DNA from: Actinomycetes bacterium
Lineage (GTDB): Bacteria; Actinomycetota; Thermoleophilia; Gaiellales; Gaiellaceae
Reading direction: 5' to 3'
DNA length: 7,787 bases
NCBI GenBank assembly: GCA_030624785.1
Contig: JAUXJK010000091.1
Location: 1-7,787, forward strand
Of this stretch, positions 4,941 through 7,787 are shown one piece after another (the stretch's first letter is position 1; every line of letters starts with the position of its first letter). Below the pieces are notes generated by a model, which had not been told where the DNA came from, searched no databases, and worked only from the letters and a program-made list of their open reading frames with translations. Position numbers and translations under genes: made by a program.

Positions 4941-6656
4941 CTAGAGCGCGCCCGCTGCTGCCGCTCGGTTCACGGCACTCGTGACCGCGCGAAGAGACGC
5001 GCTGACGATATTGGGGTCGACGCCGGCCCCCCAGAGCATCCGATCGCCTACGGCTACTTCGATGTAGGAGGCGGCCTGCGCTCCGGCGCCCTCACTGAGA
5101 GCGTGCTCGTGATAGTCGGCGACGCGAACGTCGAATCCGCAGGATTCGGCGAGACCGTTGACATACGCAGAGATCGGGCCGTTTCCGCGACCAGTCACGG
5201 TCCGCTCAGCGCCTTCGACGTTCAACGTGGCCTCGATCACAGAGCCCTCGACGTCCGAAGTATCGGTAGCACGGAACCCGAGAAACTCCACTGGGCTGAC
5301 GGTGGTTAGGTACTCGGCCTCGAACGTCTGCCAGATCAGCTCGGGAGTGATCTCTCCCCCCTTCGCATCGGCGATCTTCTGGATCACACCGGAGAATTCG
5401 ATCTGCATTCGCCTGGGCAGGTCGAGGCCCCGCTGGTTCTTGAGCACATACGCAACGCCGCCCTTGCCAGACTGGCTGTTCACGCGGACTACAGCCTCGT
5501 AGCTACGGCCCACATCCTTCGGATCGATCGGAAGGTACGGAACCTCCCAGAACTGGGAGTCGGAATCTTCGAGCGCTTCGAGGCCCTTCTTGATCGCATC
5601 CTGGTGCGAACCTGAGAACGCCGTGTAGACGAGTTCGCCAACGTACGGGTGGCGCGGGTGCACAGGCAGCTGGTTGCAGTACTCGGCCACGCGCCGGACC
5701 TCGTCAATCTCCGAGAAGTCAAGATCGGGCGGAACGCCCTGGCTCAGCAGATTCAGCGCAAGGGTCACAAGACAGACGTTGCCTGTTCGCTCCCCGTTTC
5801 CGAACAATGTCCCTTCAACTCGATCGGCGCCCGCCATTAGCGCGAGCTCGGTAGCCGCCACCGCAGTGCCGCGATCGTTGTGCGGGTGAAGACTGAGCAC
5901 GATCGCATCCCGGTGGGAAATGTTCCGATGGAACCACTCAATCCGATCGGCGTAGAGGTTGGGCGTCGACATTTCGACGGTCGCTGGGAGGTTGAGGATC
6001 ACTGGACGATCGGGGCTTGCTTGCCAGATATCTACGACCTGCTCACACACCTCGAGCGAGTATCCGATCTCGGTGCCCGTCCAACTTTCGGGCGAGTACT
6101 GAAAATGAACATCCGTCTCGGGCATGTCGCGCGCGAGGTCGCGGCAGACGATCGCGCCGTGCGCGGCGATCTCGGCCACGCCGGCCCGGTCCGACCGAAA
6201 GACGACTCGACGTTGCAGCTCTGACGTGGAGTTGTAGAGGTGAACGATTGCGCGGTGTGCTCCACGCACGCTTTCGAACGTCCGCTGTAGAAGCTCTTCG
6301 CGTGCTTGAGACAGCACCAGAATCGTGACGTCCTCCGGTATCAGCCGCTCCTCCACGAGTTCGCGCACGAAATCGAAGTCAATCTGAGACGCCGCGGGAA
6401 AGCCGACCTCGATCTCCTTGACGCCGATCTCGACAAGCAACTCGAACATCCGCCGTTTCCGCGCGGTATCCATCGGATCGATCAGTGCCTGATTCCCGTC
6501 GCGCAGATCTACCGAGCACCAGACAGGCGCACTCGTAATCTCGCGGTCCGGCCACGTGCGATCAGGAAGGTCGAGCTCGCCGAACTCCCAGTCGCCGTAG
6601 CGGCGGTAGCGATCGACCGGCATCGAAGACATGCTGACAGGGTATCCAAGCGCCAC
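4941..6656 (-). CDS. leuA: 2-Isopropylmalate synthase, actinobacterial long form
   Basis: LeuA condenses acetyl-CoA with 2-ketoisovalerate to give 2-isopropylmalate, the committed step of leucine synthesis. The TIM-barrel domain opens with LDLPDRTWPDREI and VWCSVDLRDGNQALIDPM (residues 45-62), in which Arg52 and Asp53 are the catalytic/metal pair. The metal-binding HPHND motif places His257 and His259. GTLFGNGERTGNV (282-294) and FSGSHQDAIKKG (347-358) are also diagnostic. The C-terminal regulatory domain (about 430-571) carries the GNGPISAYVNGL motif (491-502), linked in this family to leucine feedback inhibition. All expected catalytic residues are present, and the length is normal for the actinobacterial type. 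The start is uncertain: a GTG at 6656 gives 571 residues, while ATGs at 6632 and 6623 would remove 8 or 11. None has a good Shine-Dalgarno site. It diverges from hpnB. Confidence 0.96.
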   Translation of the reverse strand: MALGYPVSMSSMPVDRYRRYGDWEFGELDLPDRTWPDREITSAPVWCSVDLRDGNQALIDPMDTARKRRMFELLVEIGVKEIEVGFPAASQIDFDFVRELVEERLIPEDVTILVLSQAREELLQRTFESVRGAHRAIVHLYNSTSELQRRVVFRSDRAGVAEIAAHGAIVCRDLARDMPETDVHFQYSPESWTGTEIGYSLEVCEQVVDIWQASPDRPVILNLPATVEMSTPNLYADRIEWFHRNISHRDAIVLSLHPHNDRGTAVAATELALMAGADRVEGTLFGNGERTGNVCLVTLALNLLSQGVPPDLDFSEIDEVRRVAEYCNQLPVHPRHPYVGELVYTAFSGSHQDAIKKGLEALEDSDSQFWEVPYLPIDPKDVGRSYEAVVRVNSQSGKGGVAYVLKNQRGLDLPRRMQIEFSGVIQKIADAKGGEITPELIWQTFEAEYLTTVSPVEFLGFRATDTSDVEGSVIEATLNVEGAERTVTGRGNGPISAYVNGLAESCGFDVRVADYHEHALSEGAGAQAASYIEVAVGDRMLWGAGVDPNIVSASLRAVTSAVNRAAAAGAL

Positions 6657-6659
6657 CCC

Positions 6660-6688
6660 CGGCAGGGATGCTCCCGCGTCGCCTGCCG
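6660..6688. repeat. 7-bp inverted repeat in the leuA-hpnB divergent spacer
   Basis: CGGCAGG (6660-6666) and CCTGCCG (6682-6688) are perfect inverse complements separated by 15 bp. The repeat ends 3 nt before the GTG candidate start of leuA. A smaller competing hairpin, GGGA-TGC-TCCC, lies at 6665-6675. It may be an operator for the divergent pair or an RNA hairpin at the leuA start, but a 7-bp repeat in GC-rich DNA can arise by chance. Confidence 0.35.
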
Positions 6689-6718
6689 AGGCCGCGTTGC
6701 ATCAAGCGAGTGATCTGC

Positions 6719-6724
6719 GAAAGG
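6719..6724 (+). promoter_or_regulatory. hpnB-like gene Shine-Dalgarno site
   Basis: GAAAGG lies 8 nt before a GTG at 6733 and supports that codon as the start. The encoded protein then begins with a hydrophobic helix, as expected for the family. Confidence 0.6.
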
Positions 6725-6732
6725 CTGGGTCT

Positions 6733-7787
6733 GTGCCTACCGCACTTGCACTGGCTCTAGGCGTCGCCTGCTCGCTGGCGGCGCTCGTGTGGATCCGCGT
6801 GCTCTTCGACCCCAAGAGAGCTTGGCAGCTTCGTCCGGTCGCTGAGGACGAGACGCCACCTCCTCCGCCGAATTCATGGCCAAGCGTGCGGGTTGTCGTG
6901 CCGGCGCACAACGAGGCCAGCGTCTTGCCGCAAACCATCGCGGCGTTGATCGCCCAGGACTACCAGGGCGAGTGGCAGATCGTGCTCGTCGATGAGCGCT
7001 CGAGTGACGATACCGGCGCCGTGGCTGCCCGAGAGGCTGCGACACACGAGTGTGCTGATCGACTGACAGTCGTTCGAGGCTCGGAGCTTCCACACGGATG
7101 GATCGGAAAGGTCTGGGGGCTCGAGCAGGGTCTTCGAGCAGGTCGACCAGAAACTCCTGACTACTACCTATTGACAGACGCCGATATTGCACACCAACCC
7201 CACTCACTGCGGACGCTGGTTTCCGAAAGCGAGGATCGGAATCTCGCGTTAAACAGCCGGATGGCTCGACTTCATTGCTCGAGCCTCGCAGAACGAGCGC
7301 TCATTCCGGCGTTCGTGTTCTTCTTCAACCTTCTGTACCCCATGCGCCGGGTCAACGATCCCACGACGTCCGTTGCTGCTGCGGCTGGAGGGTGCGTGCT
7401 GGTCAACGCTGCAACGCTGAGGGCCGCTGGCGGGCTTGAACGGATTCGCAACGAGATCATCGACGACGTGAATCTCGCGCGCGCCATCAAAGGCATCGAC
7501 CCACGGCTGCGGCTAGCGATATCGCGCCGAGACGTACGATCCGTACGCCGCTACGACTCGTTTGGCCCGATCTGGCGAATGGTCCGCCGAACCGCCTTCG
7601 ACGAGCTCGAATATTCGTGGTGGCGGCTCCTGGGAACCGTCGCCGGCATGTTGTTGCTGTTCCTGCTCCCGACGGCAGGACTCGGTGTTGGCGCGGCGCT
7701 GGCCGCCGCCGACGCGGCAGGCGCGATGGATCTACCAAACTGGCAGCCTCTCGTGATCGGCGTCTCGTCTCTGACAGCCCTCGTCGC
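6733..7787 (+). CDS. hpnB: HpnB-family (hopanoid-associated) GT2 glycosyltransferase, C-terminus cut by the window edge
   Basis: The frame is open from a GTG at 6733 to the right edge (351 complete codons; family members are about 380-400 long). Residues 3-24 form an N-terminal membrane helix, followed by a proline-rich linker. The GT2 nucleotide-sugar fold follows: VRVVVPAHNEASVLP (52-66), VLVDERSSDDT (84-94) and the DxD-like metal site TDADI (148-152). Strong HpnB-like blocks are HGWIGKVWGLEQGL (121-134), LIPAFVFFFNLLYPMRRVND (190-209), AAAAGGCVLV (215-224) and IRNEIIDDVNLARAI (238-252, possible base Asp244/Asp245). IWRMVRRTAFDELEYSWWRL (280-299) leads into C-terminal membrane helices. HpnB genes usually sit with hopanoid (squalene-hopene) genes; their exact reaction is not well established. 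The canonical VDD at 86-88 reads VDE here. The symbol rests on recognised family motifs, not on neighbours. Confidence 0.85.
   Translation, partial: MPTALALALGVACSLAALVWIRVLFDPKRAWQLRPVAEDETPPPPPNSWPSVRVVVPAHNEASVLPQTIAALIAQDYQGEWQIVLVDERSSDDTGAVAAREAATHECADRLTVVRGSELPHGWIGKVWGLEQGLRAGRPETPDYYLLTDADIAHQPHSLRTLVSESEDRNLALNSRMARLHCSSLAERALIPAFVFFFNLLYPMRRVNDPTTSVAAAAGGCVLVNAATLRAAGGLERIRNEIIDDVNLARAIKGIDPRLRLAISRRDVRSVRRYDSFGPIWRMVRRTAFDELEYSWWRLLGTVAGMLLLFLLPTAGLGVGAALAAADAAGAMDLPNWQPLVIGVSSLTALV

Noticed and set aside
1..7787. CRISPR array, insertion sequence, phage or defence genes
   Set aside because: No direct-repeat array, transposase, integrase or defence motif was seen on either strand. 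Nearly all of the DNA is accounted for by housekeeping genes.

Overview
This window looks like a chromosomal segment from a GC-rich bacterium, most probably an actinomycete in the broad sense (Actinomycetota). Three things suggest this. The 2-isopropylmalate synthase is the long form typical of that phylum. The order tRNA-Met, rpmG, secE, nusG, rplK, rplA resembles that of mycobacteria. The tRNA gene does not encode its CCA end. The class cannot be fixed from the sequence alone. NusG lacks the long N-terminal extension seen in streptomycetes, so a deeper-branching actinobacterial lineage is plausible.

From about 4714 down to position 1, everything lies on the minus strand. It forms the classic translation/transcription supercluster: tRNA-Met(CAT), rpmG (bL33), secE, nusG, rplK (uL11), rplA (uL1), an L10-leader-like RNA structure, rplJ (uL10), rplL (bL12), and the first 221 codons of rpoB, which runs off the left edge. 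The genes are tightly packed: rplK/rplA overlap by 8 nt and rplJ/rplL by 14 nt. The two larger gaps, rplA-rplJ (166 bp) and rplL-rpoB (234 bp), hold RNA structure where autoregulation and attenuation are known to act in other bacteria.

The right part holds a divergent pair. leuA (minus strand, 6656-4941) makes 2-isopropylmalate synthase, the first committed step of leucine synthesis. A HpnB-family, hopanoid-associated GT2 glycosyltransferase starts at 6733 on the plus strand and runs off the right edge after 351 codons. The 226 bp between leuA and the tRNA holds a compact hairpin and one weak candidate promoter. The 76 bp between leuA and hpnB holds a short inverted repeat next to the leuA start.

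Most of the window is ordinary housekeeping DNA. I see no mobile element, CRISPR array, defence locus or unknown multi-gene system. The most unusual observation is that both ribosomal stalk-base proteins, uL10 and uL11, carry long acidic, low-complexity C-terminal tails (about 70 and 44 residues). The end of the uL10 tail is encoded by the same bases that form the rplL ribosome-binding site and start.
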